Source of the DNA: Gnetum montanum
Taxonomy: Eukaryota; Streptophyta; Gnetopsida; Gnetales; Gnetaceae
Assembly: GCA_015680685.1 (NCBI GenBank)
Contig: MNCI01027496.1
Coordinates: 341,480-405,479, forward strand
Direction of reading: 5' to 3'
DNA length: 64,000 nucleotides
The notes beneath the pieces were generated by a model. The model did not search any database, had not been told where the DNA came from, and was given only the letters and a program-made list of their open reading frames with translations. Positions 10,454 to 21,533 of the stretch are shown piece by piece. A program made the position numbers and the translations under genes. Within the stretch, counting starts at the first letter, position 1, and each line of letters starts with the position of its first letter.

Positions 10454-11207
10454 ATGGCCTCTACAAACAAGGAAAAATCACCACATACTAATTAGTTTAA
10501 TAAAAGTCATGATAAAGAATATAATGAAGAAGAATGGAGTACGCCCATGCAAACTAGAATCTCCTATGCACACATTGATCCATATTATCCTGACTTCACA
10601 TTTGTCTTTCACTAGGATGAAAAACTAAGGTAAAGAGATTTATAGTGCAACATTGTTTTGTCTCTAGAAAATTCTGCACATCCATGCTACAAGCAAACCT
10701 CATAAGGTCAAACCTTGGCCACGTACAAGAAGGTACCATATCAAAAAGCATATGACCAAGCCATACCAACTAACAGAAGCTCACGAAGAAGGAATGCTAC
10801 TATGGAGATAAGGCATGAGCTTGATAAAGGAAAGAAAGTACCACAAACAGTTGTCCTAGAGAAAAGAGATGATGTTATGTTCCAGATAGAGAAGTTCTAT
10901 TAAAGCCATGGATCTTAATCTCAAACACAAGACATCCATATAGAAGATCCCATCAAGATATAATTGCATTCAGATCTTGCAGAAACATCCAAAGGAGACA
11001 ATGAAGAATTCACATTTAGGAGACAAAGAAGAATTCACATTTAGGAGGAACTCAAGGCCTAGAACCTCCACTAAATCGAAAAGGGATGAATCAAGGAGTC
11101 ATAGAAGGAGAGCTAGCCAACACCATTCTTCAAGTTCTTCTTCTTTCTACTCACACTCCTTCAAAGATTATAACAAGAGAGAAGGTAGAATGAGGGCTTA
11201 TGATAAG
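10454..11207 (+). pseudogene. gag pseudogene of E2, 5' part (split by element A)
   Basis: Starts at ATG 10454 (MASTNKEK), nearly identical to E1 from 5383. It covers the N-terminal domain and the first part of the Arg/Ser/His-rich region. A 24 bp in-frame duplication (GAATTCACATTTAGGAG, 11006-11045) is present here but not in E1. Interrupted at 11207 by insertion of element A after ATAAG; the reading resumes at 19146 (GAAAGACAAAAGGATCATG), exactly where E1 continues at 6111. Shares in-frame stops with E1. Confidence 0.8.
11203..11207. repeat. Target-site duplication, left copy (ATAAG), element A
   Basis: ATAAG stands before the 5' LTR and again at 19141-19145 after the 3' LTR. Removing A and one ATAAG restores the sequence of the uninterrupted copy at 6103-6115, apart from point changes. 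Confidence 0.9.
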
Positions 11208-12003
11208 TGATGACCTGCGATATTGCGTTGTCCCCTGCAATATTGCGTACATGATATTGCAGCCCATCACCATGTCTATAAATAAAGGTGGCTTTCCCTT
11301 GTTCACGCATCTAGATATAGACCCTTAGCCAAACTATAGCAATTTTACCATTCCAGAGTTAGAATAATTTCCATGTCCCTGCAGTAGGAGTCTCAAAGTG
11401 AACGGATCTTTATTCGAGCAAATTGTACTTGAGCACATATTTGTGTATGGCAATAAAGACGAACTTTTTGATAAAACTTGTAGCATATGGACTAAGCTAA
11501 ATAGGATTAAATTATTGTTAAATGTTTAAATGCTTTCCTAGATAATTATTCTCTCTCAATCCTTGACTCTCCTAGTTAAGTGCATTCAGTACGACCACTT
11601 CGAGCACATGTGTAATGCTTGGTAACCTAGTAACGAGTAGCATTTGGTAATCCCAGTAGCATTGCACTGGTTCAAGGTGTGTGTGGCAAGTGGGAACGGA
11701 TACTGATGCTAGAATAATCAAAGCTTAGTTAGTGAATAGTTAATGAAAATTAGTTATTTAGTTCTCTTCACCTTTCCCTACTAGCATAGGCATTAAAAAG
11801 AAAAAAGATATAAAAATCACATACCTCAGACTTACTTAACCATACAACTATGAAAATACAAGTAAGTTTGGGAGGACAACGATTAGTTAACCTTAAGTGT
11901 TCCATTAAGGCGTGTAAGCACTTAGTCCTTGGAGTTCGATCGAATCACGCATGAGATGCTCATATTTGTGTGGTTGAGTGTAGGGGTACCTCGCCACTCA
12001 TCA
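11208..12003 (+). repeat. 5' LTR of element A (796 bp)
   Basis: Starts TGATGACC, ends CCACTCATCA. U3 carries decayed palindromes (GATATT at 11219 and 11253, AATATT at 11239; steps 20 and 14 as in the last sites of H), TATAAATA at 11277-11284, AATAAAG near 11452, and the paired motif CTTGGTAACCTAG / TTTGGTAATCCCAG (11620-11665). Collinear with the 3' LTR at 18358. Confidence 0.9.
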
Positions 12004-12022
12004 TTGGGGCCGTTGTTGGGGA
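12004..12022 (+). promoter_or_regulatory. Primer-binding site of element A
   Basis: TTGGGGCCGTTGTTGGGGA directly after the LTR; three changes from the plant tRNA-Asp complement TTGGCGCCGTTGCCGGGGA. Confidence 0.8.
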
Positions 12023-12148
12023 CTTAGTTGTTTGTGCACTATGTAGAACATAGGAAATCATTCATATCATTGGGAGCTAGAATGAACCCTTAGGGTTAAT
12101 TAAGAGAAAAATAACATAATGGTAAATAGCACACTGAACAAGATAAAA

Positions 12149-14100
12149 ATGTCTTCTTCTTTGCACAAAAGCACTTCACCACCTAGGAACAACACTAGAG
12201 ACAGTCGGCGGCACCACACACATAACCAAAATTTTCTAGTTCCTCAACAATTCTGTGTGGTATATATTCATCATGATGAGTATATACCCGACTTTACCTT
12301 TATTCTCCATCAAGATGAGCAACTGCGTTGCAGAGACTTGGAGGGTAACATAGTGTTGCCTCCAGACCGAGCAGTCCCCAACATGCTCCTTCATGCTCTC
12401 GCACGAATAGGCATGTCATAGTTATATGTGGAGTATGTTGCATGTGATTACAACACAAGGGACTACCATCCCACAGAAGTGCAACATCAACGAGACTTGT
12501 GACAAGAGAGTTACCACACATCGTTGAAGGGCAAAGGACCCCATAACGCTCCACCCGTCTTAAGCGAAATTGAGGGTGGTGAACCTATTTCAATAGGTTC
12601 TCCACAAAATGATGTTCCCCCTCCTAACGATGGTGAGGAGGTGGTGTATCAAAACCTTCACTCAACGATTCACAACCCTGGTTCTGATCCCCACGAACAC
12701 CAAGTGTTCAACGAGGGAACACAAACACATGATAAGAGAAAGCATTCTGATCGTCATCATGATCGGAGCCGGGACCACTGAAGAGAAGGTAGGAAACATC
12801 GTCATGGCGATGGTTCTCCTTCTTCTTCACCTTCATCGTCACATTCACCCTCTCCTTTAGTATCATGATCCAATCAAAAGGAACCTAACCATGAGGATAA
12901 GGGTAAACAGAGTGAGAAACCTCGATGAGAGAGTCGAGAGCGAGGACGAGGGAACTCTAGAGAATCAAGGCATGGAAGAAGGGAAAGTAGGGAACTACGT
13001 AGACATCACAGACGTTATGAGAGAAATGACCACGAAGAACCCCTACTTGCAACCCGAAGCATGTTAGACATCATGGAGGCCATTAGAACTCCTACAAGGC
13101 ACCAAAAAGATAGCAGGATCAAGAGATTAGACATGAATAATATCCCACAATTTGAGGGGGGATACAATGCTGATCCTTAGAACCACTTACAGGCATTTCA
13201 CGATGCATGTGCCTTGCAGAGCATCAAGAATGAGTGGCAAAAATTAAAGTTATTTCCAAGGACACTAGTAAAAGAAGCGGAAAGTTGGTACCGGTTCTTA
13301 GAACTGAAATCCATTCAAAGGTGGAGTACGATGCTAGAATTGTTTAACGATAAGTATCAAATGTACTCTTGGGTGTCCAACCTATGGAAGCAAATCCAAG
13401 GATGGAAGTAGGGAACTCATGAACCCTTGGATGCTACCATGGGCCGATACTATGCATTGTTACATCGTTTATCGGGCCATGGTTACTCATAGTAGGATCA
13501 ACTATGCCATCTCATAGAAGAACTTAGGCATGAAACCAGGAGAACCCTTGGAACATATGCCCAAGGGAGATTATCAGAGCTTAGGTCCCATTAGATTCAT
13601 AGATTGTTGGAGTAAGTAGCTAAGGAAGAAGGAGAGCTACGTAAGAGAGAAAGTGCAGAAGAGTACAACCACGATCCTTCCCTCCAAAAAAGGGGAGTGA
13701 GATTTTGTGAGGAGGAAGAAGAGTCACCACTCGAAGAGATGGTGAATGGGAAAACCTTGCCACTTCAAAAATTAACAACAAAAGTGTCGATGAAGGTAGA
13801 CCAAATGTGGGACTCCTTAGATAGTATATTTAAAACCATTCTAAAAATTATAGAGGAGTCTAAGGAGCGAGGTAGTGACTATGATAAAAAGAAAAAGAGG
13901 GATTTGGACCATGCATGTAACAAAGGTAAGGGTAAAATGACCATCACTGAAGAGGTTGTGGATTCAGATACGGAAAATGACGGTGGATGTGAGATATGCT
14001 AGTATGACCATCCTAAGGGATGTTGCCCAATAATCTCACATCTACAAGAGTCTAGGGTGTATGCACTCAACCCACGACTTAACAAATGGCAAACATCTTG
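12149..14100 (+). pseudogene. gag pseudogene of element A, frame intact but with about a dozen stops
   Basis: A single reading frame can be followed for about 650 codons from ATG 12149 (MSSSLHKSTSPP) with no frameshift. In order: N-terminal domain with YIPDFTFILHQDEQL; Arg/His/Ser-rich region (12720-13060) with SPSSSP-like runs; capsid-like core with LDMNNIPQFEGGYN, NHLQAFHDACAL, LKLFPRTLVKEAESWYR and RWSTMLELFNDKY (13130-13400); ALLH..SGHGYS and the YAQGRLSELRSH stretch; an acidic/basic region; and the zinc knuckle CEICxYDHPKGCC at 13990-14028. Stops are TAG or TAA for Gln and TGA for Arg when compared with H and D (for example CGATGA here against CGACGA in H at 62356). Preserved frame plus transitions point to methylation decay. 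Gag would build particles. Confidence 0.88.
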
Positions 14101-14103
14101 AAG

Positions 14104-14108
14104 GTTAC
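14104..14108. repeat. Target-site duplication (GTTAC / ATTAC) of the solo LTR
   Basis: GTTAC at 14104-14108 and ATTAC at 14970-14974 flank the reversed solo LTR. The uninterrupted sequence in element D (27578-27590, GGTTACCTTATCC) confirms the joint. Confidence 0.75.
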
Positions 14109-14969
14109 TCATGAGTGGTGAGGTACCCCTACACTCAACCATACGAATACGAGCGTTACACGAGCAATCCGGTCGAACTCCATAGACGAACTAGTTGTGG
14201 CATCTAGATAGTTAGCCTTAGGTTGCAGTTCGCTCTCTTCCCACCTAGACTAGTATTAGCTTTGTCATGTATAGTTTAGTCCAGAGTGAGGTGTATGATG
14301 TGGTTCCTAATCTAATGCTACTCCTGAAGGCAATGGAAAGTAATATTAAATTAACTAATCTAGGAGAGAGAGGGTAAGAGAATCTAACTAGCCTAAGTGC
14401 AATGAGCATCTGTTCCTTGATTATCTGTACACATCTTGGACTTCGTGCATGACTACCATTAGGATTACCAAGCGCAAATCCTAGGTACGCTACTGGGTTA
14501 CCAAGTAGTCACACTTAAATTCTCGTAATCAAGTCGTACTTATTCCGCATTTTAACAGGAGATAAGGGTGAGAAGATACTAACTAGGAAAGTAGTAAATA
14601 ATAATTAAGTAAATAATTAAACTAAGTGAATGCTACAATGATGAAGTAATCTCGATCTTTATTGCTGGTCCTGTGTGTGTCCAAGTACGTCACACTCAAA
14701 TAAAGGATGTTGTACAATTACAATCACCACACTGTGGGCATACACTGGGAAATATTCTAACTCTGGAATGATAAAACTACAAGAGTCTAGCTAAGGGTCT
14801 AAAACTAGATGCCTAAAATTGGGAAAGCTGTCTCTTATTTATAGAAATTAAGGCAGGCCATGATATCGCGTATGCGATATCGCAGCCCATGCAATATCAC
14901 GACTATGATATCATAGCCATTATGATATCATGGCTGTGATATCACAGCTAGCAAATTCATGACTCATCA
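14109..14969 (-). repeat. Solo LTR (861 bp), reversed, inside element A
   Basis: On the minus strand it starts TGATGAGTCATGAATTTGC and ends CACCACTCATGA. GATATC/AATATC palindromes start on the plus strand at 14862, 14876, 14893, 14907, 14924 and 14938 (steps 14, 17, 14, 17, 14), with TATAAATA to their left (minus strand, near 14837) and AATAAAG near 14660. No internal sequence is present, so this is the product of LTR-LTR recombination. Best match in the window is the LTR at 1247-2134. Confidence 0.9.
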
Positions 14970-14974
14970 ATTAC

Positions 14975-15560
14975 CTTATCCCCAAGGTAACCCGAGGCAG
15001 TTCCACCAACCATTAATGTATTATCAAAGTGGAACTCCACCACAACCTATTGAGCAACACCAGCAGTGGCAATACCCACAGTCATGGGGGATGCCACCAC
15101 CAAGGCAATAATAACCTTACTGGCAACCAGATCCATATGGCTATTACATGCAGTAGCTAATCTCTCCATGTGACTCTATTGGTCATGTGACACCACAACG
15201 TCACTACCAAGCTTGAGAGTACTATAGGACTCCTTCTCTTGGGAGAGACACACCACATGCATACTATCCTCCAAACCCATCCGTGACTCTTACACCAATA
15301 GCTCCACTACCACTTGCTCCAGCAATGTAAGGGGTATTCCCCACTCAACCATAGCAACCCAATGTCACGAGGGCTATGAATCCTCAACCCGCAGTTGGTT
15401 CTGACAATCTTATGTCGAAAATACCTTTCTTCAGAACCAACAATCCAACTAAGCCCTCACCATCACAAGCAGTTGAACATCTAAATACCTCCATACCAAT
15501 TAAGGTTTTGGGACCTCCTTCAACCCAAAAATCGAGCTTAATGCACACAGTTATGTTAAC
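14975..15560 (+). pseudogene. Pro/Gln-rich gag-protease linker of element A
   Basis: Continuation of the gag reading after the solo LTR: text translating to PQGNPRQFHQP, YYQSGTPPQP and PQSWGMPPPRQ, followed by a poorly conserved Ser/Pro/Thr stretch. Low complexity, broken by TAG and TAA stops. The same linker is seen in D (27590), F (24470 and 41275) and G (47990). It is the insertion site of element D in element F. No catalytic motif. Confidence 0.65.
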
Positions 15561-16296
15561 ACATGTCGTTACTGACTAGATTATGATGGGCCACCTTCCC
15601 AGGAAATTCTCTGATCCTAGAAGTCCTCTAATCTATCTCCAAGTCGCTGGGAATGAACCATGTAAAGCTCTTCTGGACTCAGGTTTTGGAGTCAACCTAA
15701 TATCACAGGAGATGTACAAAGCTTAGAACCTACCTCCATTAAGGAAAAGTAACATTCGACTAGAGCTGGCCGACCAGTCCATCATTTTCCCCTTGGGACT
15801 AGTGGAGGACATTGTTACCACTGTATGTGGGTGGTCGTACCCAGTTGATTTCCTAGTGATACAAGTCAACAATGATAAAGGGGACTTCCCAATAATAATG
15901 GCAAGGACATGGCTTAGTACCATAAATGCATGCCTAGGAATCCATGATCTTTCCCTGGAAATATCTAAGGAAAACACTTTTGGGAAGATTGAGAAGAAGA
16001 CAATTCCATGCATCACATACAGTGATACAAGGGATGATTATGTATAGGAATGTTCAGCATTGCCTACGTACAACCGATGTGCCCAAGAAATTAACATACA
16101 AATGTGCATGTATGTAGCAACCACACAACAAGAAAACACCCAGTGGTTGATAGCTAATCAAGAGAGAAACTCACAAATATGCATGGAACCAACTGGGGGA
16201 CCAACTTGCGATCACGTAGAAAGCATAGATGCACTGGAGCAAGAGTGTTGCCAACTACCAACCCTTAACTTGAAAACATCAATTGGGGGAAGTTAG
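15561..16296 (+). pseudogene. Aspartic protease pseudogene of element A
   Basis: The active-site motif ALLDSGFGVNLISQEMYK is at 15667-15720 (Asp codon 15676-15678), followed by LELADQSI, PLGLVEDIVTTVCGW, the flap-to-core segment PVDFLVIQVNN and the second conserved core IIMARTWLSTINACLGI, then SLEISKEN. This is the Athila-type retropepsin that would cut the Gag-Pol polyprotein. After it comes a Cys-containing linker (CAQEINIQMCMYVATTQQE) shared with D, F, G and H, ending at a stop at 16294. RT should follow but is deleted. One stop (TAG) lies just after the active site. Confidence 0.82.
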
Positions 16297-18357
16297 GAAC
16301 TCCTAAAAGATTCAAACAAATGCTCCGATAGGAGAATACTAGTCTGTGTGCAACAGATGAAACCTTACCATGAACCTGGAATGGTCTATGCACATAGCAC
16401 ATCATAGAAGGGACAACCTCGCCCATCATTTCGGATCTCTCCCTTTCAACTCAATCATGGGGGAGATGGCTACCTATGCTGATCAATCGAGGCCCTTAGT
16501 TCCTTTTTAAGTTTTTGTTTTTGTTTTACACATTTTTCCTTTATAAATTTCTTTAACTTTTCTTATTTTTGTTTTACAACATCGTTTATACTCTTTCATT
16601 TCTTTGTGTGTTTGTTTATTTTGTTCAGTTTTTCAGCTAATAAGTCCTCCTGATGATGGTATGAATTGTATTTCATTGATTGCTAATGTTTGGTTTTTAC
16701 CTTTAAGTTACGATGTTGATACTTTGGTATGGTTCTCTTGATATAACAAACAATGAGTCCACATCATCCATGCATCCATAAAATTCTATGGTCTCTCTTG
16801 GCTTGGAACTGTACAATCCCTTTCCTTAAAGTAATCAGAACTATCAACAAATCGGTGACTGAGTATTTCTCAAACTAAGAAAGGACTCAAGGACTGAAAA
16901 GGGTGTGACTTCAAGGGAACTTGATGCATTTGTGCTGGCCATTCTCTTAGGTGCTTGGATGTTTTCTTCTCGAGTCTCCCATACCATTCTGACACCGCTC
17001 CATTATCAGGAAGCTGAGCTAATAAAAATAATAAGTCTTTGCATGGTGTGGTTCTCACACTAAAAAAATGTGGGAATTCAAAGCACACCCCTTAGACGGA
17101 ATAATCATTTGGGCTACAAGCACTAGTTATGGAACTAAATAAAAATGTTCCATCTAACTAAGGCCCTTCCTCGCTTCCTACTTTCTCCTTTCTCGTTTCA
17201 TCAGAATGGTGGTGACTTTTTTGCAGAAGCATTCTCGTTACCTCAAGTGGATGGATTGACCAAATGTATTAATGCAAAGTCACTGGTTGTGGTTGGTTTG
17301 AGGCTAGATTTGGAATGAGATCTACTAAGTCACATTAACCATCAACACACAAGGGGTTGTACACCACCTTGTTCTTGAGATTCCATTCCATTCTCTTCTT
17401 TCCATCCTTCTTTCTCCATCTTTCACCTCATTTCTGGTTATATCAATAGTCCATATTGTGGTTAATGCATTGTTTTCTTGTTGGTAAAATATTGTGGTTA
17501 AGACTTTAACTCTTGTCTCCAAATGACATTCCTAGAGCCTACGAACTCGTTGAATGTGGGATTTTCAGGGCATTAAGGGCATGAGCCTACTTTGGGGAGG
17601 ACCCACTGGCATTCCTATTTGGTGCATCCGTTAATTTCTTTCCCTTAAACATTTTTGCAATCACCATTTATTTTGTTCATCTCCATCTTTGACATCCATT
17701 TTATCGGCGTTCCCATTGTTTATTTTTCTCCATCTTTTCTATTCCTTATCTTTTTTCATTCTCTCACTACTGGAGGTTCGCTTTCAGTCATGGGGGTCCT
17801 GGTCCAATTTTTTTGATTTTCTCCTAACCCCTACACCTTAGGTAGCCACCAGTATTATATCTCTAGATCCATATTAGCCATATCAAAACTCATCCAATGG
17901 ACCTTACACTGAGGCAAGGTATTAACCACATTGTGATTCATTTACCCTTGCTAATATCAGACTATGTTGTGCGTGCAAATGGTAATCATACAACAACAGA
18001 TTGGATCTGGAGAAAACACTTGGAATAGACTAGTGCTAAAGCGATTATGCAAGGAACAAGATTGATGAAGTAGTTATGGATGAACAACGAAAAGTGCAAT
18101 CTTGGTGTCGGCAGCAACAGACTTCTTATTTTCTCTCTCTCTTCTCTCTTCTCTCTCAGCTGCCAAATAAGGCTGGATGTCAAATGTATATAGTGTTCAC
18201 TCTTGTTGTCATGAATACTAAGTTATCATGTATTGTAATGATGATCCATTCACATGTCACCCCATTCACCATTAGTATCATTCAAGTCAATAATCCCATA
18301 CCTTCCCAATATTTTGTAAGGAACTCGAGGACAAGTTTTTATTCAGTCATGGAGGTA
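16297..18357 (+). other. Deletion scar, spacer, ORF3 remnant and polypurine tract of element A
   Basis: Near 16300-16350 the protease linker joins the integrase tail (QQMKPYHEPG, 16350-16379), removing about 3.4 kb compared with G. The tail ends in TCAATCATGGGGGAGATGG (16450-16470), shared with G at 52270. The spacer 16480-17850 matches D 31650-32960 and G 52330-53800. At 17760-17800 stand CTACTGGAGGTTCGC and TCAGTCATGGGGG, then an acceptor-like GTGCGTGCAA|ATGG near 17978, but ORF3 after it is almost wholly deleted. The polypurine tract TCAGTCATGGAGGTA is at 18343-18357. A CT-rich run lies at 18128-18160. Confidence 0.7.
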
Positions 18358-19140
18358 TGATGAGCCACGATATTACATTGTCCCCTGTGATATCATAGCC
18401 CATCGCCATGTCTATAAATAAGAGGTGACTTTCCCTTTTTCACACATGTAGATCTAGACCCTTAGCCAAATTATAGCAGTTTTACCATTCCAGAGTTAGA
18501 ATAATTTCCATGTCCCCGTAGTAGGAGTCTTAAAGTGAACAGATCTTTATTCGAGCAAGTTGTACATGAGCACACATTTATGTACTGCAATAAAGATGAA
18601 CTTTTTGATAAACCTTGCAGCATATGGACTAAGCTAAATAGGATTAAATTATTGTTAAATGTTTAAATGCTTTCCTAGATAATTAATCTCTCTCAACCCT
18701 TAACTCTCCTAGTTAAGTGCATTCAGTACGACCACTTCGAGCACATGTGTAATGCTTGGTAACCTAGTAACGAGTAGCATTTGGTAATCCCAGTAGCATT
18801 GCACTGGTTCAAGGTGTGTGTGGCAAGTGGGAACGGATACTGATGCTAGAATAATCAAAGCTTAGTTAGTGAATAGTTAATGGAAATTAGTTATTTAGTT
18901 CTCTTCACCTTTCCCTACTAGCATAGGTGTTAAAAAGATAAAAGATATAAAAATCACATACCTCAAACTTACTTAACCATACAACCGTGACAATACAAGT
19001 AAGTTTGGGAGGACAACGATTAGTTAACCTTAAGTATTCCATTAAAGCGTGTAAGCACTTAGTCCTTGGAGTTTGACCGAATCGCACGTGAGACACTCGT
19101 ATTCGTATGGTTGAGTGTAGGGGTACCTCGCCACTCATCA
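18358..19140 (+). repeat. 3' LTR of element A (783 bp)
   Basis: Starts TGATGAGCCACGATATTAC straight after the polypurine tract and ends CCACTCATCA. Has TATAAATA near 18414, AATAAAG near 18592 and the paired GGTAACCTAG / GGTAATCCCAG motif. Collinear with 11208-12003; several of the differences are single transitions. Confidence 0.92.
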
Positions 19141-19145
19141 ATAAG
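19141..19145. repeat. Target-site duplication, right copy (ATAAG), element A
   Basis: Directly follows the 3' LTR end and equals 11203-11207. Confidence 0.9.
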
Positions 19146-19789
19146 GAAAGACAAAAGGATCATGAAAGACATGAGCATCGCAGAATACATCTTGATGAAG
19201 AAGAAGATAATTATGAGCAAAGAAGAGAAATGTTCATATATGAAGAAAGAGAGCAGTATGAGCATCAAAAGGGGTCACCACTACAATCAAGATTACAAAC
19301 CCAAAGATTATGAAGAATCCCTATTAGCCACTTGAAGCATGATTAATATCAAAGAATCAGTGTATATTCCTACTAAGCATGTAAGGGATAGTCACATTAA
19401 GCAACTAGACATGAATAATATTCCTAAATTCGAAGGTGAATACAATGTAGATCCATAGCATCATCTCCAAGCCTTCCATGAAGCTTGTGCCCTACAAAAC
19501 ATTGATAATAGTTAGTAAAAATTAAAGTTATTTTTAAGAACACTCATAAAGAAAGCAAAGAGCTAGTACAAATCCTTAGATTGGAATCCCTTCAAAGATG
19601 GAGTACTATGCTAAAGCTCTTCAATGACAAATATCAAACTTATTCTAGAGTATCTAATTTGAGAAAATAGATTCAAGGATGGAAAAAATGGATACATGAA
19701 TCCCTTGATGTGGTAATGGGCAGATACTATTCCTGATTACATAGGTGCCTAAGCCATAGATTTTCTCAAATGGAGCAATTGTGATACAT
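19146..19789 (+). pseudogene. gag pseudogene of E2, 3' part
   Basis: Continues the gag split at 11207: the Arg/Glu-rich stretch, then the core LDMNNIPKFEGEYN, HHLQAFHEACAL, LKLFLRTLIKKAKS and RWSTMLKLFNDKY. It shares with E1 the stops in DPxHHLQ, NSxxKLK, KSxYKSL and LRKxIQG, so the two descend from one already inactive copy. One extra G near 19271 (GGGGTCACC against GGGTCACC in E1) shifts the frame. Ends in the longer fold-back. Confidence 0.8.
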
Positions 19790-19870
19790 AGGTGGCCAAG
19801 CCATAGATTTTCTCAATGTATCACAATTGCTCACTTTGAGAAAATCTATGGCTTGGGCACCTATGTAATC
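19735..19870. repeat. Fold-back inverted repeat, 55 bp arms
   Basis: Left arm 19735-19789 and right arm 19816-19870 pair at 52 of 55 positions around a 26 bp loop that itself repeats part of the left arm (CCAAGCCATAGATTTTCTCAA). Compared with E1 (35 bp arms, 18 bp loop) an extra block of about 50 bp is present, as a second template switch would produce. RNA read through here would form a stable hairpin. Confidence 0.85.
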
Positions 19871-21533
19871 AAACAAGTGAGCTCTTAATTGCACAAATTT
19901 AGTTGCGAACCATTGATGAATGTTGTAGCTTCTTTCAACAACTCTTTTACAATGACCAATTTTCCCTTTGTCTCCATTAGTATGGACTAGATCACTAAAA
20001 CATCTTTTGGGATATCAAAGACATCTAAAATTAGTTACCCAATACCCACTAGTCTCTCCATTACCTCTTCATACTAGGTTGCAATCATCCCCCTAGATTT
20101 GATTCTCAAAGACACTTGAATGTTTGCCATAGTAGCAATGTTGAGAATAGGTTCCATAGGAACCTTCAATGCTTCTCCTACCTCATCTGCCATCATCTCT
20201 ATTACTGTTTCATACTCTTTCTGTCACATGATTACCATGGTGATGTCTTCTCATTCTTCTAATACCACAAGAAAAGTTTGGTATTACCCAAAATTTCTAA
20301 AACTTATTTAGATGGTAGAAATACCATAACTTCTCCTATGGTTGAGTTAGCACACATAGTGGTTTAATTTTTTTTGGTGGAGAACAAGTTTTTCAAATCA
20401 TCTAACAACCAACTAATGGTCCTTTCAACCTCATTAAGATGACTTATGACTAGAAGATAGTTAGATTACTTACTACCACTAGGTTCCAATTGCTACTGAT
20501 CTCTAAGTTACCTTAGGAATTTTTTAATGTCTATAGTATCCTTAGCTGGTGATATTGATGCCTCTTCTTCTTGGAATTTTCAAGGTGTCTTCTTTTTATC
20601 ATTTTTGACCATGATGCAATAGGAGCTCTTCAGAGTGCATCATTTGCATATTGGGTTATCCCTCCTTTCTTGCAAATTTTTTTTTATCATGCATGACAAG
20701 GAAAGTATCTTCCTACCTTTCTCATTTTTCTTGAATCTATATTCAATTTCCAAGAAAATCAATTAGGGTAAGTTAATTAGAAATTTCTCACTAAGAGTTG
20801 CACATGACCTAATAGGGATCGATGTAACTTGCTAGGTTGCACCATTGGATTGAGGTTGTACATTATTATCTTAAAGTATATCCTTTCTACTTTAGTCAGG
20901 GGGTTGTACTCTTTATGATTAGCATCATTACACCTTTATGGCCATTCTTTTTTTATTTCTACATTTGACTACATATACATCTCTACAAGCTTTGCCCCTT
21001 CATTGGCTAATTCCAAGGCATTTGCTATGGCCTCCACTAAATAAGAAATGGTGATGTCTTTAATTCTCATAATCCTATCTCCTTGGAAATTATTTTGGAA
21101 AAGGTGGATCTCATCAAAGTGGCATTCAACACTAGTGAAAATGTTGGGCCAAACCAGGAATAGTTGCAACTGGGTTCAAACTTCTTTAGGTGAAAGTTCC
21201 AAAAACGGTTGAAAGTTTAGTTCTTTGTGAATCATTCTTTTCACTTCCTTGCTTTAAACCTTCTCTAGGCAAGCCCTTGTGAGCATGACCTCTAGGCTTG
21301 GCTTGGGCCTAGACACTTCATCCTACCTAGACTATCTTAATTCTGCTATGGGAATTTGATGGACAAACTTTAACTCAAGTTCTTCCCTCAATGGGTAAAT
21401 TGCATGTATGGCCTCAACTACTTGTTCTACTTGTGGTTGTTGTAGCTATTACTATTATCCTTGCCCTCCTCTTTAATACTTTTTCCTAAGCTATGAAGGT
21501 CCACTCACTTGGGGGCCTTATTTCAATGTCATT
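19871..21533 (-). pseudogene. ORF3 pseudogene, inverted, element E2
   Basis: Minus-strand copy of the frame described at 6791-8444, start codon at 21533 in the same acceptor-like context (ATTACAAATG). The best open stretch is 20969-21169, with VECHFDEIHLFQNN (W changed to C in the WHLDE motif), MRIKDITISYLVEA and LELANEGAKLVEMYM. ELNFQPFLE and IYFKIIMYNLDPMVQ also recognisable. Only scattered changes from E1. No known enzyme motif. Confidence 0.7.

Larger units (their letters stand above)
11208..19140 (+). mobile_element. Element A: non-autonomous Athila-like LTR retrotransposon (gag-protease only)
   Basis: Complete insertion of 7,933 bp bounded by LTRs 11208-12003 and 18358-19140 and by the 5 bp duplication ATAAG, sitting in gag of E2. 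Internal order: PBS, gag, Pro/Gln linker, protease, then a direct jump near 16300-16350 to the last codons of integrase, then spacer, remnant ORF3 and polypurine tract. RT, RNase H and most of integrase are absent, so it must have been moved by enzymes of a relative, or lost them after insertion. A reversed solo LTR (14109-14969) later landed in it. The two LTRs differ at a few to ten per cent of sites by eye, so the insertion is old. Confidence 0.9.
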
